A stretch of DNA of 44,018 bases, taken from Hespellia stercorisuis DSM 15480 (GTDB lineage: Bacteria > Bacillota > Clostridia > Lachnospirales > Lachnospiraceae). The translations under genes and the position numbers were made by a program. Location: NCBI RefSeq assembly GCF_900142165.1, contig NZ_FQZY01000036.1:1-44018 (forward strand), given 5' to 3'. Shown here in pieces: positions 8,401 through 15,033 of the stretch. The notes beneath the pieces were generated by a model. That model did no database searches and was not told the DNA's origin. It saw only the letters and a program-made list of their open reading frames with translations. Position 1 is the stretch's first letter. Each line of letters begins with the position of its first letter.

Positions 8401-9059
8401 TTACCCATGTATACAAAACAATCAATGGGGAACAGGTAATGGCGGGGGCGCTGTCCTATCATATCGATTACACGGCAATAGCAAACCGGAAAGGTATTGA
8501 TATATCAGAGTGGCAGAGTGGAATCAACTGGTCCCAGGTCGCAGCATCCCAGTATGGGGACTTTGCGATGATAAGAACGACCTATGGCTCAACGTATACG
8601 GATCCATATTTTTATGCAAACTATACAAATGCGAGAAATGCAGGGGTTCCGGTTGGTATTTATCATTATACGCGGGCAAAAACGGTTGCACAGGCGCAGA
8701 CAGAAGCGCTGAATGTGGTGCAGATTTTGAACGGAAGAAGTCTGGATCTTCCGGTCGCATTCGATCTGGAAGATGACAATCAAAAAGGATTGAGTGCGAC
8801 ACTGAATGCGCAGATTACCAATGCGTTTTGCAGGATCCTGAGTGCCAATGGCTATCAGGTAATGATCTATTCCAGCGAAAGCTGGTTTGGCAGTTCCATA
8901 GAGACTTCTTCACTGGATTCCAATATACAGATCTGGTGTGCAAAGTGGAGCAGTACCTCTCCGAAAGTAACAGGGAAGAGTGTCGACATGTGGCAGTATG
9001 CAAGTGACGGCTCGGTTCCTGGAATTGTCGGGAACGTTGACATGGATATTTTGTATTAA
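5403..9059 (+). CDS. Secreted GH25 lysozyme with eight Bsp-like repeats
   Basis: 1218 residues. A signal peptide covers about residues 1-30 (basic KKTGRCRKR, hydrophobic core, LAT end). An acidic, Thr/Glu-rich low-complexity stretch follows. I count eight GBS-Bsp-like repeats, the second divergent, each with a VPVWxxxDQSDIKWY core and a GTYKIHVY strand; alternate repeats read QDDLKW instead. The C-terminal ~190 residues are a GH25 lysozyme: GIDISEW starts at Gly1031 (Asp1033), and FDLED holds Asp1121 and Glu1123, the expected acids. The enzyme should cut the glycan of peptidoglycan outside the cell. No LPXTG or membrane anchor is seen, so the repeats probably bind the wall. AAGGAGG lies six bases before the ATG. 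It is monocistronic, between a terminator and a T-box. Confidence 0.9.
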   Translation: MKKTGRCRKRTVSFLLVAALTFSNVFSVLATDGSTAMDENTASDAGQITGSPVAEENAQIDVASEKQESVSQEKGAEEEVLGETGEEETDIGTPGNEAGETQTDLKAKIEIPAETTDRAAGTFRVKITELSPEDMLEPDDVQQDAQDTQDMQNAGEAQDAQDVVKVQDEQNTEKTQNTEAAGTKISVAVWYLEDQSDIKWFDAVGQDDGSYTADISISDFDYHAGEYKLHTYLLKGEEKKISIEDISDTVSADIESGETTETGILDEAAEATEETAPETPEVTEPAEPELIPVQKTVDMKAVCGELKSTVSKDGKSYTLTVSDVVVPAGEKEVQFAVWNQKDTEEKADFVTAQKGEDGNYSYEYPVDAAKAPETFEAKAYAVTKADEKVWMSSSTTFSTTKAEAEKETEAVKKKNEPEKEVVAAQAKDVKYNVISVQSTNVSAGTFRVKISNLKNASKVDKIQVPVWCAEDQSDIKWYDATKQTDGSYLTTVKLSNHKYHVGTYKIHVYEVLKDSTRNFIGDTSRKMVVSPGVFNATTSAASNRFKATLSSAVIPGGAKSMSFAVWSAANGQDDLKWYTVTKNSAGNYALDIYLKNFKSSGTYNVHAYATQKNGEQIFVNSTTFEAAESGSVGKISVNNPAGSSSFKVTLSGITNGASIKAVYVPVWCASDQSDIVWYKAARQSDGSYTVTCQISKHQYHTGTYKIHVYTESFYSGKKFVKSTSTEVAAKKGTVQAADSSSGAQKTYTATLSGAKIPGGIKSVTVAVWSKNGDQDDLKWSTATKNSNGTYSYKIKISDHKDSGEYNVHFYGMSMKNENNFLGSGTFSVSAPTAKVAVSSIDGTKGTFKITVSNINAPSGITKVQIPVWHDGNQGDIQWYTPSKVNSTTYSITVSVKNHNYSFGDYNIHVYIQTGNGINTCVATETTSITAKDFLFYNELGRGKVEVGIINPSGNVSNVYFPTWSEVGGQDDIVWYEGMQNGTTWTATVNSASHKHTGAYLTHVYKTINGEQVMAGALSYHIDYTAIANRKGIDISEWQSGINWSQVAASQYGDFAMIRTTYGSTYTDPYFYANYTNARNAGVPVGIYHYTRAKTVAQAQTEALNVVQILNGRSLDLPVAFDLEDDNQKGLSATLNAQITNAFCRILSANGYQVMIYSSESWFGSSIETSSLDSNIQIWCAKWSSTSPKVTGKSVDMWQYASDGSVPGIVGNVDMDILY

Positions 9060-9073
9060 AATCTGGAAACGGC

Positions 9074-9102
9074 TTGCAAAAATAAAAAACCTATGGTAAT
9101 AT
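9074..9102 (+). promoter_or_regulatory. Promoter of the aspS-gatCAB operon
   Basis: TTGCAA (9074-9079), a 17-base spacer, TAATAT (9097-9102). It starts just downstream of the lysozyme stop and about 30 bases before T-box stem I. Confidence 0.55.
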
Positions 9103-9129
9103 GATGACTAATTAAAAAAGAAATGCGAA

Positions 9130-9380
9130 GAACAAGACTCTGATTTTGAAATCTGACAGGAAGGATGGCGTCACCGACTGAGAGCGCCGCACAGAGGAAG
9201 AAATCTACAGGGAACACTTGGGAGCAGACCTGTCGAAAGATAAAGTAGGCTGGTACGGTTAATACACGTTACGTATGAAAAGGGGAATAAGCAAGGGTGT
9301 TTATTCAATGCGGGTGGTACCGCGGATTATATTACGATAATATTTTCCGTCCTGACAAATCATGTCAGGGCGGATTTTTT
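9130..9380 (+). promoter_or_regulatory. T-box leader, apparent AAC (Asn) specifier
   Basis: A canonical T-box word, AATGCGGGTGGTACCGCGG, lies at 9307-9325 (UGGN bulge 9315-9318). It precedes a 12-bp terminator stem (9346-9357 with 9363-9374) and TTTTTT (9375-9380). The 3' side of stem I reads GGGAACACTTGGGAGC (9211 on). Aligned on the final GAGC to the well-known Bacillus glyQS leader, AAC (9213-9215) falls exactly on the specifier triplet and is followed by the usual A. CTTG (9217-9220) can pair with CAAG (9133-9136) as the base of the stem. Uncharged tRNA(Asn) would thus open transcription of the operon. The rest of stem I was not folded in full. Confidence 0.85.
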
Positions 9381-9415
9381 ACGCGCTGGCAGACGTTGTC
9401 TGCGCGGAAATATCA

Positions 9416-9454
9416 GGGCAGACAATTTGAAACATTAAAATTGGCTGTCCTTTT
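9416..9454 (+). other. Second hairpin with T tract between T-box and aspS
   Basis: 13-bp arms (9416-9428 with 9438-9450; one mismatch, one wobble) close a 9-base loop and are followed by TTTT. It could be a weak second terminator or an mRNA-processing structure. The rest of 9381-9560 has only a small CAGAC/GTCTG hairpin. Confidence 0.4.
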
Positions 9455-9560
9455 ATGTGTCGATAATGAGCCGAACGGCATCATGCCTGCATGAATGCCA
9501 CCCGGAGAATATCCATCATCGAACAACGGCAGTCTGTAAATCAGAAAGGAAGACATTGAG

Positions 9561-10892
9561 ATGGAATATTTAACAGGCGTCAGCAGAAAAGAGACTTTAG
9601 AACTGAGTGAATTACTGAAAGAGGATATGATTGGAAAAACCGTCAAGGTCAATGGAGCCATTCACACGATACGCGACATGGGGACAGTTGCGTTTGTGAT
9701 ACTGAGAAAGCGCGAAGGACTGATACAGGCGGTCTTTGAGGCGGGATCCTGCGGGTTTGAATTGAAGGAGGTGAAGGAGGCGGATACGGTCGAGATCACC
9801 GGAATTGTTGAAAAAAATGAGAAGGCACCGAATGGAATTGAAATCCGTATAAGCGGAATCCGCATCCTGAGCGAGCCGACGGAGGCGATGCCGCTGGCAA
9901 TCTCCAAATGGAAATTGAATACATCTCTGGAGGCAAAATTGAACTATCGTCCAATCTCTCTCAGAAATGTCCGTGAGCGTGCAAAATTCAGGATTCAGGA
10001 GGGTGTTGTGAGAGGATTTCGGGATTTTCTTTACAGAGAAGGCTTCACGGAAATTCACACGCCGAAGATCGGTGCGAAAAGTGCGGAGGGAGGGGCCAAC
10101 CTCTTCCGCCTGGAATATTTCCACAGACCGGCCATCCTGCAGCAAAGTCCTCAGCTGTACAAGCAGATGATGGTCGGCGTGTTCGACAGAGTGTTTGAGA
10201 CAGCTCCTGTGTTTCGTGCGGAAAAGCATAACACCAAGCGTCATCTGAATGAATATACGAGTCTGGATTTCGAGATGGGATACATCGATGGATTTGAGGA
10301 TATCATGGCAATGGAGACCGGGTTTCTCCAGTACACGATGGAGCTTTTGAAAAAAGAGTATTCCAGAGAGCTGAAAATGCTGGGAATCACACTGCCTGAG
10401 GTGGAGAAAATTCCAGCGGTAAGATTTGACGAGATCAAAGAAATGGTTGCAGAAAAATACGATCATAAGATGAAAAATCCATTCGATCTGGAGCCCGAGG
10501 AGGAAGTTCTGATCAGCCGTTACGCAAAAGAAGCGTGGGATGCAGACTTTGTGTTCGTTACGCATTATCCTTCAAAGAAACGGCCGTTTTACGCGATGGA
10601 TGACCCGGAGGATACCAGATATACGCTCAGCTTTGACCTTCTGTTCAACGGGATAGAGATTACGACCGGCGGTCAGCGCATCCATGATTATACGATGCTT
10701 GCCGAAAAGATAGCGGCACGCGGGATGACGCAGGACGGGCTGGAACAGTATCTGGGGGCGTTTAAACACGGAATGCCGCCCCACGGCGGGCTGGGAATCG
10801 GCCTGGAGAGACTGACCATGAAGCTGCTCGGGGAAGACAACGTCAGGGAGGCCACACTGTTTCCACGAGATCTGAGCAGATTGGAGCCGTAG
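9561..10892 (+). CDS. aspS: Non-discriminating aspartyl-tRNA synthetase (aspartate--tRNA(Asn) ligase), archaeal type
   Basis: 443 residues, the short archaeal-type AspRS without the bacterial GAD insertion (bacterial enzymes are near 590). An N-terminal OB anticodon-binding domain (about 1-110) is followed by the class II core: motif 2 FRAEKHNT with the loop, and motif 3 GGLGIGLERL near the C-terminus. At the two positions that set anticodon discrimination in archaeal-type enzymes it has His35 (in VNGAIHTI) and Pro90 (in EKAPNG). These match the His/Pro of non-discriminating forms rather than the Trp/Lys of discriminating ones. It should therefore charge both tRNA(Asp) and tRNA(Asn) with Asp, feeding the adjacent GatCAB. 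The ATG follows GAAAGGAAG. Confidence 0.92.
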   Translation: MEYLTGVSRKETLELSELLKEDMIGKTVKVNGAIHTIRDMGTVAFVILRKREGLIQAVFEAGSCGFELKEVKEADTVEITGIVEKNEKAPNGIEIRISGIRILSEPTEAMPLAISKWKLNTSLEAKLNYRPISLRNVRERAKFRIQEGVVRGFRDFLYREGFTEIHTPKIGAKSAEGGANLFRLEYFHRPAILQQSPQLYKQMMVGVFDRVFETAPVFRAEKHNTKRHLNEYTSLDFEMGYIDGFEDIMAMETGFLQYTMELLKKEYSRELKMLGITLPEVEKIPAVRFDEIKEMVAEKYDHKMKNPFDLEPEEEVLISRYAKEAWDADFVFVTHYPSKKRPFYAMDDPEDTRYTLSFDLLFNGIEITTGGQRIHDYTMLAEKIAARGMTQDGLEQYLGAFKHGMPPHGGLGIGLERLTMKLLGEDNVREATLFPRDLSRLEP

Positions 10893-11038
10893 GCAGCACA
10901 ATGGATGATTGCCAGACATATTAGGGGGAAGCCGACTGTGCATGTCTGCGCTGCCGGTGAAGACGGCACTCATGAAGAAATGGAAGAAAAATGCGTGAAG
11001 ACAGCGATAATATAAGTTCAGAAAAGAGAGGGAAAAAC

Positions 11039-11332
11039 ATGGCAAACATAATATCAGATGAGACGATCGAATATGTCGGAATACTTGCAAAACTGGAGTT
11101 GTCCGGCGAAGAAAAAGAGAACGCGAAGCAGGATATGGAGAAAATGCTTGATTATATTGACACATTAAATGAGTTGGATACAGCGGGAATTGAACCGATG
11201 TCTCATGTGTTTCCGGTACAGAATGTGTTCCGTGAGGATGTGGTTACCAACGGAGACGGACATGAAGAAACATTGAAGAATGCACCGCTGCAGAAGGACA
11301 ACAGTTTTGAGGTTCCAAAGACGATTGGATAA
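11039..11332 (+). CDS. gatC: Asp/Glu-tRNA amidotransferase subunit C
   Basis: 97 residues, the usual size of GatC, the small subunit that wraps around GatA and GatB and stabilises the complex. Seen features are the N-terminal helix pattern [17 protein letters not shown], the [12 protein letters not shown] helix and the PMSHVFP link that threads between the partners. An in-frame ATG 48 bases upstream would add a poorly conserved extension. The start at 11039 is preferred because AGAGAGGG precedes it and the N-terminus [10 protein letters not shown] matches the family. It follows aspS by 146 bases with no clear terminator and precedes gatA by 95. Confidence 0.92.
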   Translation: MANIISDETIEYVGILAKLELSGEEKENAKQDMEKMLDYIDTLNELDTAGIEPMSHVFPVQNVFREDVVTNGDGHEETLKNAPLQKDNSFEVPKTIG

Positions 11333-11427
11333 TGCGTGGTCGCTTTACTGAGAAAAATCATGCAGGCATTGACAAAAGGTGGTCTAAATGAACATGGACT
11401 GCCTAAATAAGCGAGGGAGAAACGATT

Positions 11428-12900
11428 ATGGATATTATGAGTTTGACGGCAGTGGAACTGGGCCGGAAAATAAAGGAAAAACAGATATTAGTAAAGGAAG
11501 CGGTAGAAGCGGCGTTCGCACAGATCGAAGCGGTGGAATCCGACATCAACAGCTATGTGACACTGGATAAAGAGGGCGCGCGAAAGCGTGCAGAGGAGGT
11601 TCAGCGCCTGATTGATGCGGGAGAGCTGACTGGTCCGCTGGCCGGAGTCCCAGTGGCAGTCAAGGATAACATGTGTACAGAAGGGATTCGGACGACCTGC
11701 AGTTCTAAGATTCTGGAAAACTTTAAACCGACCTTTACGTCGGAGGCGGTTTTGAATCTGGAAAAGGCAGGTGCGGTGATTCTCGGAAAAACGAACATGG
11801 ACGAGTTTGCCATGGGAAGTACCACGGAGACCTCCTATTATGGCGCGACAAAGAATCCTCACAATACAAACCATGTTCCGGGAGGATCTTCCGGAGGTTC
11901 CTGTGCGGCCGTTGCGGCTGGGGAGTGTTCTTATGCGCTGGGATCTGATACAGGCGGTTCCATTCGCCAGCCAAGTTCCTTCTGTGGAGTGGTGGGATTG
12001 AAGCCAACCTACGGGACGGTGTCCAGATATGGGCTGATTGCATATGGTTCTTCACTGGATCAAATCGGGCCGGTGGCGAAGGATGTGACAGACTGTGCCA
12101 CGATTCTGGAGGCCATCGCATCACATGATACAAAGGACAGCACATCTGTGAAACGTGAAGATTACGATTTCACTGGTGCACTGGTGGATGATGTGAAAGG
12201 AATGAAGATCGGTCTTCCCAGGGATTACTTCGGAGAAGGCCTGGATCCGGAAGTGAAAGCCGCGGTACAGAGGGCAGTGAAGGTGCTGGAGGAAAAAGGC
12301 GCTGTGGTGGAAGAATTTGATCTTGGGCTCGTGAAGTATGCAATTCCGGCATATTATGTTATCGCATCGGCGGAGGCGAGCTCCAACCTGGAACGGTTTG
12401 ACGGCGTGAAATATGGACATCGTGCCGCGGATTATGACGGACTACACAGCATGTACAAAAAGACCAGATCAGAAGGTTTTGGCGCGGAGGTGAAGCGCAG
12501 AATCATGCTGGGATCCTTCGTACTCAGTTCTGGATACTACGATGCATATTATCTGAAGGCACTGCGGACGAAGGCTTTGATTAAGGCTGAATTTGACAAA
12601 GCATTTGCAAAATATGACGTGATCATCGGACCGGCTGCACCGACGACTGCTCCGGAACTTGGAAAATCTCTGAGCGATCCGATTAAAATGTATCTCGGTG
12701 ACATTTACACAATTTCCCTGAATCTTGCGGGACTTCCCGGAATGTCAGTTCCGGTGGGATGCGACAGCAAGGGACTGCCAATCGGAATGCAGCTGATTGG
12801 GGACTGCTTCAAAGAAAAGAATATCATTCGTGCGGGATACACGTACGAGTGCGCAACCGGAAAAGAATACGAGACAATGGCAATGGGAAAGGAGGCGTAA
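11428..12900 (+). CDS. gatA: Asp/Glu-tRNA amidotransferase subunit A (glutaminase)
   Basis: 490 residues, full length for GatA. It belongs to the amidase-signature family: the catalytic Lys lies in AVKDNMC, and the Ser-rich signature GGSSGGSCAAVAAG is followed by GSDTGGSIRQP, giving the Ser-cisSer-Lys triad. The subunit releases ammonia from glutamine and passes it through a channel to GatB. GCGAGGGAG precedes the ATG. gatB begins five bases after its stop, and the gatB ribosome site AAAGGAGG lies inside the end of this gene, so the two are translationally linked. Confidence 0.95.
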   Translation: MDIMSLTAVELGRKIKEKQILVKEAVEAAFAQIEAVESDINSYVTLDKEGARKRAEEVQRLIDAGELTGPLAGVPVAVKDNMCTEGIRTTCSSKILENFKPTFTSEAVLNLEKAGAVILGKTNMDEFAMGSTTETSYYGATKNPHNTNHVPGGSSGGSCAAVAAGECSYALGSDTGGSIRQPSSFCGVVGLKPTYGTVSRYGLIAYGSSLDQIGPVAKDVTDCATILEAIASHDTKDSTSVKREDYDFTGALVDDVKGMKIGLPRDYFGEGLDPEVKAAVQRAVKVLEEKGAVVEEFDLGLVKYAIPAYYVIASAEASSNLERFDGVKYGHRAADYDGLHSMYKKTRSEGFGAEVKRRIMLGSFVLSSGYYDAYYLKALRTKALIKAEFDKAFAKYDVIIGPAAPTTAPELGKSLSDPIKMYLGDIYTISLNLAGLPGMSVPVGCDSKGLPIGMQLIGDCFKEKNIIRAGYTYECATGKEYETMAMGKEA

Positions 12901-12905
12901 CCATT

Positions 12906-14339
12906 ATGACAAAACAATACGAGACGGTCATTGGACTGGAGGTCCATGTAGAACTGGCAACAAAGACAAAAATTTTCTGTGGATGCAGCACAGCGTTCGG
13001 TGGTGCGCCCAATACACATACCTGCCCGGTCTGCACCGGAATGCCGGGATCTCTTCCGGTGTTGAATAAACAGGTGGTGGAATATGCGATGGCAGTCGGA
13101 CTTGCGGCGAACTGCAGAATCACACAGGTCTGTAAGTTTGACCGGAAGAACTATTTTTATCCGGACAATCCGCAGAACTATCAGATTTCCCAGCTGTACC
13201 TTCCCATTGCAAGAGATGGATTCGTCGAGATTGAGATCGGAGACACAAAGAAAAAGATCGGAATCCACGAGATGCATATGGAGGAGGATGCCGGAAAACT
13301 GATTCATGATGAGTGGGATGATACTTCGCTGGTGGACTATAACCGCAGCGGTGTGCCGCTGATCGAGATTGTTTCCGAGCCGGATATGCGTTCCGCGGAG
13401 GAAGTGATGGCTTATCTGGAAAAGCTACGTCTGATCATCCAGTATCTGGGAGCATCCGACTGCAAATTGCAGGAAGGCTCCATGAGAGCGGATGTGAACT
13501 TGTCCGTGCGTGAGGTCGGTACGACGGAACTCGGCACGAGAACCGAGATGAAGAATCTGAACTCCTTTAAGGCGATCAGCCGTGCAATCGAAGGGGAGAG
13601 AGCACGTCAGATTGAATTGCTGGAGGAGGGGAAAGCGGTCATTCAGGAGACCCGCCGCTGGGATGACAACAAAGAGTATTCTTATGCCATGCGGTCCAAG
13701 GAGGATGCACAGGACTACCGCTATTTCCCGGAGCCGGATCTGGCGCCGATCGTGATCAGCGATGAGTGGATTGCGCGGATGAAGGAGCAGCAGCCGGAGC
13801 TGCGCACAGAAAAACTGGAGCGCTATAAGAGTGAATTTAAGATACCGGAGTATGATGCGGGAATTATCACAGAATCCAAGCATATGGCGGATCTGTTCGA
13901 GGCGACTACCGCAATCTGCGGCAAGCCGAAGAAGGTGTCAAACTGGCTGATGGGCGAGACGCTTCGCCTTATGAAAGAACGGGATGTGGAGGCTGACGCG
14001 CTGAAGTTCTCGCCGGAGAATCTGGCGAAACTGGTCGAGCTGACAGAGGCGGGAACCATCAACAGTTCTGTGGCAAAGGAAGTGTTCGAGCAGGTGTTTG
14101 CGGAAAATGTGGATCCGGATAAATATGTGGAAGAACACGGATTGAAGACAGTTAATGATGACGGTGCGCTTCAGGAGGTGATTGCGAAAGTGATCGCGGA
14201 GAATCCGAAAGCAGCAGCGGAATTTAAGGGCGGTAAGGAAAAGGCTATCGGGGCGCTGGTCGGACAGACGATGAAGGCGATGCAGGGGAAGGCGAACCCG
14301 GCGAAGGTGAATGAGATGCTGCGGGCCGCTTTGAAGTAG
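12906..14339 (+). CDS. gatB: Asp/Glu-tRNA amidotransferase subunit B
   Basis: 477 residues from the ATG at 12906; an in-frame ATG inside gatA would add 49 unrelated residues and is rejected, because AAAGGAGG precedes 12906 and MTKQYETVIGLEVHVEL is the family N-terminus. The kinase-like cradle shows GLEVHVEL, the zinc site CGCSTAF...CPVCTGMPG and KNYFYPDNPQNYQISQ. The C-terminal YqeY-like tail (about 330-477) ends ANPAKVNEMLRAALK. GatB phosphorylates and amidates Asp-tRNA(Asn) or Glu-tRNA(Gln). No asnS is visible nearby, consistent with the indirect pathway. Confidence 0.95.
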   Translation: MTKQYETVIGLEVHVELATKTKIFCGCSTAFGGAPNTHTCPVCTGMPGSLPVLNKQVVEYAMAVGLAANCRITQVCKFDRKNYFYPDNPQNYQISQLYLPIARDGFVEIEIGDTKKKIGIHEMHMEEDAGKLIHDEWDDTSLVDYNRSGVPLIEIVSEPDMRSAEEVMAYLEKLRLIIQYLGASDCKLQEGSMRADVNLSVREVGTTELGTRTEMKNLNSFKAISRAIEGERARQIELLEEGKAVIQETRRWDDNKEYSYAMRSKEDAQDYRYFPEPDLAPIVISDEWIARMKEQQPELRTEKLERYKSEFKIPEYDAGIITESKHMADLFEATTAICGKPKKVSNWLMGETLRLMKERDVEADALKFSPENLAKLVELTEAGTINSSVAKEVFEQVFAENVDPDKYVEEHGLKTVNDDGALQEVIAKVIAENPKAAAEFKGGKEKAIGALVGQTMKAMQGKANPAKVNEMLRAALK

Positions 14340-14396
14340 TTTCATCGGATGCAGGCGTTGTCCTACTATATTGTATGTGAAAGTGTGGAGGTTGTT

Positions 14397-14888
14397 TTGG
14401 GGAAGAAAGTGAAAGAGGTTAAGACGAATGCAATGCGGATCCTGGAGTCTTGCGGGGTGTCGTTTGTGGTGCATTCGTATGAGTGCGGAGATTTTACAGA
14501 TGGAGTGAGCGTGGCAGATCAGTTGGGGCAGCCTCACGAGATGGTTTACAAGACTTTGGTGGCTGTGGGGAAGAGTAAGGAGCATTTCGTGTTTGTGATT
14601 CCCATTGAAGCAGAGCTGGATCTGAAGCTGGCAGCCCGGGCAGTGGGAGAAAAATCAATTGAAATGCTGCCACTTAAGGATTTGACGAAGGTGACTGGAT
14701 ATGTGCGCGGAGGATGCACTGCCATTGGAATGAAGAAGGAGTTTCCGACGGTGGTGGACAACAGCGCGAAGGAACAGGAAGTGATTATGGTGAGCGGCGG
14801 CAGGCGTGGTTCGCAGATTGAGCTTGCACCGGATGATCTGGTGCGGGCAGCTCATGCCGTCTACAATGATATTACGGTAAAGAAGTAA
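14397..14888 (+). CDS. ybaK: YbaK-type Cys-tRNA(Pro) deacylase, TTG start
   Basis: A second YbaK-superfamily editing protein, of the classic YbaK/EbsC branch, which hydrolyses Cys-tRNA(Pro). Conserved stretches are KEVKTNAMRILE at the N-terminus, MVYKTLVAVG with the catalytic Lys, and YVRGGCTAIGMKK. I choose TTG at 14397 (163 residues): GGAGG at 14387-14391 lies five bases before it and the protein then begins MGKKVKEVKTN like its homologues. The ATG at 14349 would add 16 atypical residues and has no ribosome site. It starts 57 bases after gatB and may be the last gene of the aspS operon, which would group tRNA-quality functions. Confidence 0.85.
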   Translation: MGKKVKEVKTNAMRILESCGVSFVVHSYECGDFTDGVSVADQLGQPHEMVYKTLVAVGKSKEHFVFVIPIEAELDLKLAARAVGEKSIEMLPLKDLTKVTGYVRGGCTAIGMKKEFPTVVDNSAKEQEVIMVSGGRRGSQIELAPDDLVRAAHAVYNDITVKK

Positions 14889-14928
14889 CACGAAAGTTTA
14901 TAGAAATTTTATATTTTTAATAATATTA

Positions 14929-14955
14929 TTAGCACTCGCTTTGAAAGAGTGCTAA
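14929..14955 (+). promoter_or_regulatory. CIRCE operator (HrcA binding site)
   Basis: TTAGCACTC-N9-GAGTGCTAA, a perfect match to the CIRCE consensus, ends eight bases before the -35 box of the htpG promoter. HrcA bound here should repress htpG and release it on heat shock. Confidence 0.95.
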
Positions 14956-14962
14956 ATTCCTA

Positions 14963-14991
14963 TTGACATTTATTTTGCCCGGCGTTAGAAT
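14963..14991 (+). promoter_or_regulatory. htpG promoter
   Basis: A perfect TTGACA (14963-14968), a 17-base spacer and TAGAAT (14986-14991), directly downstream of CIRCE. Confidence 0.85.
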
Positions 14992-15033
14992 AATCTTTGT
15001 AAATAAGATTTTTTAGCAAAGGAGTTGTTATAA

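Noticed and set aside
5545-8802. Numerous open frames antisense to the lysozyme gene
   Set aside because: They follow from the repeat structure and codon use of the real gene; none has a credible start or family.
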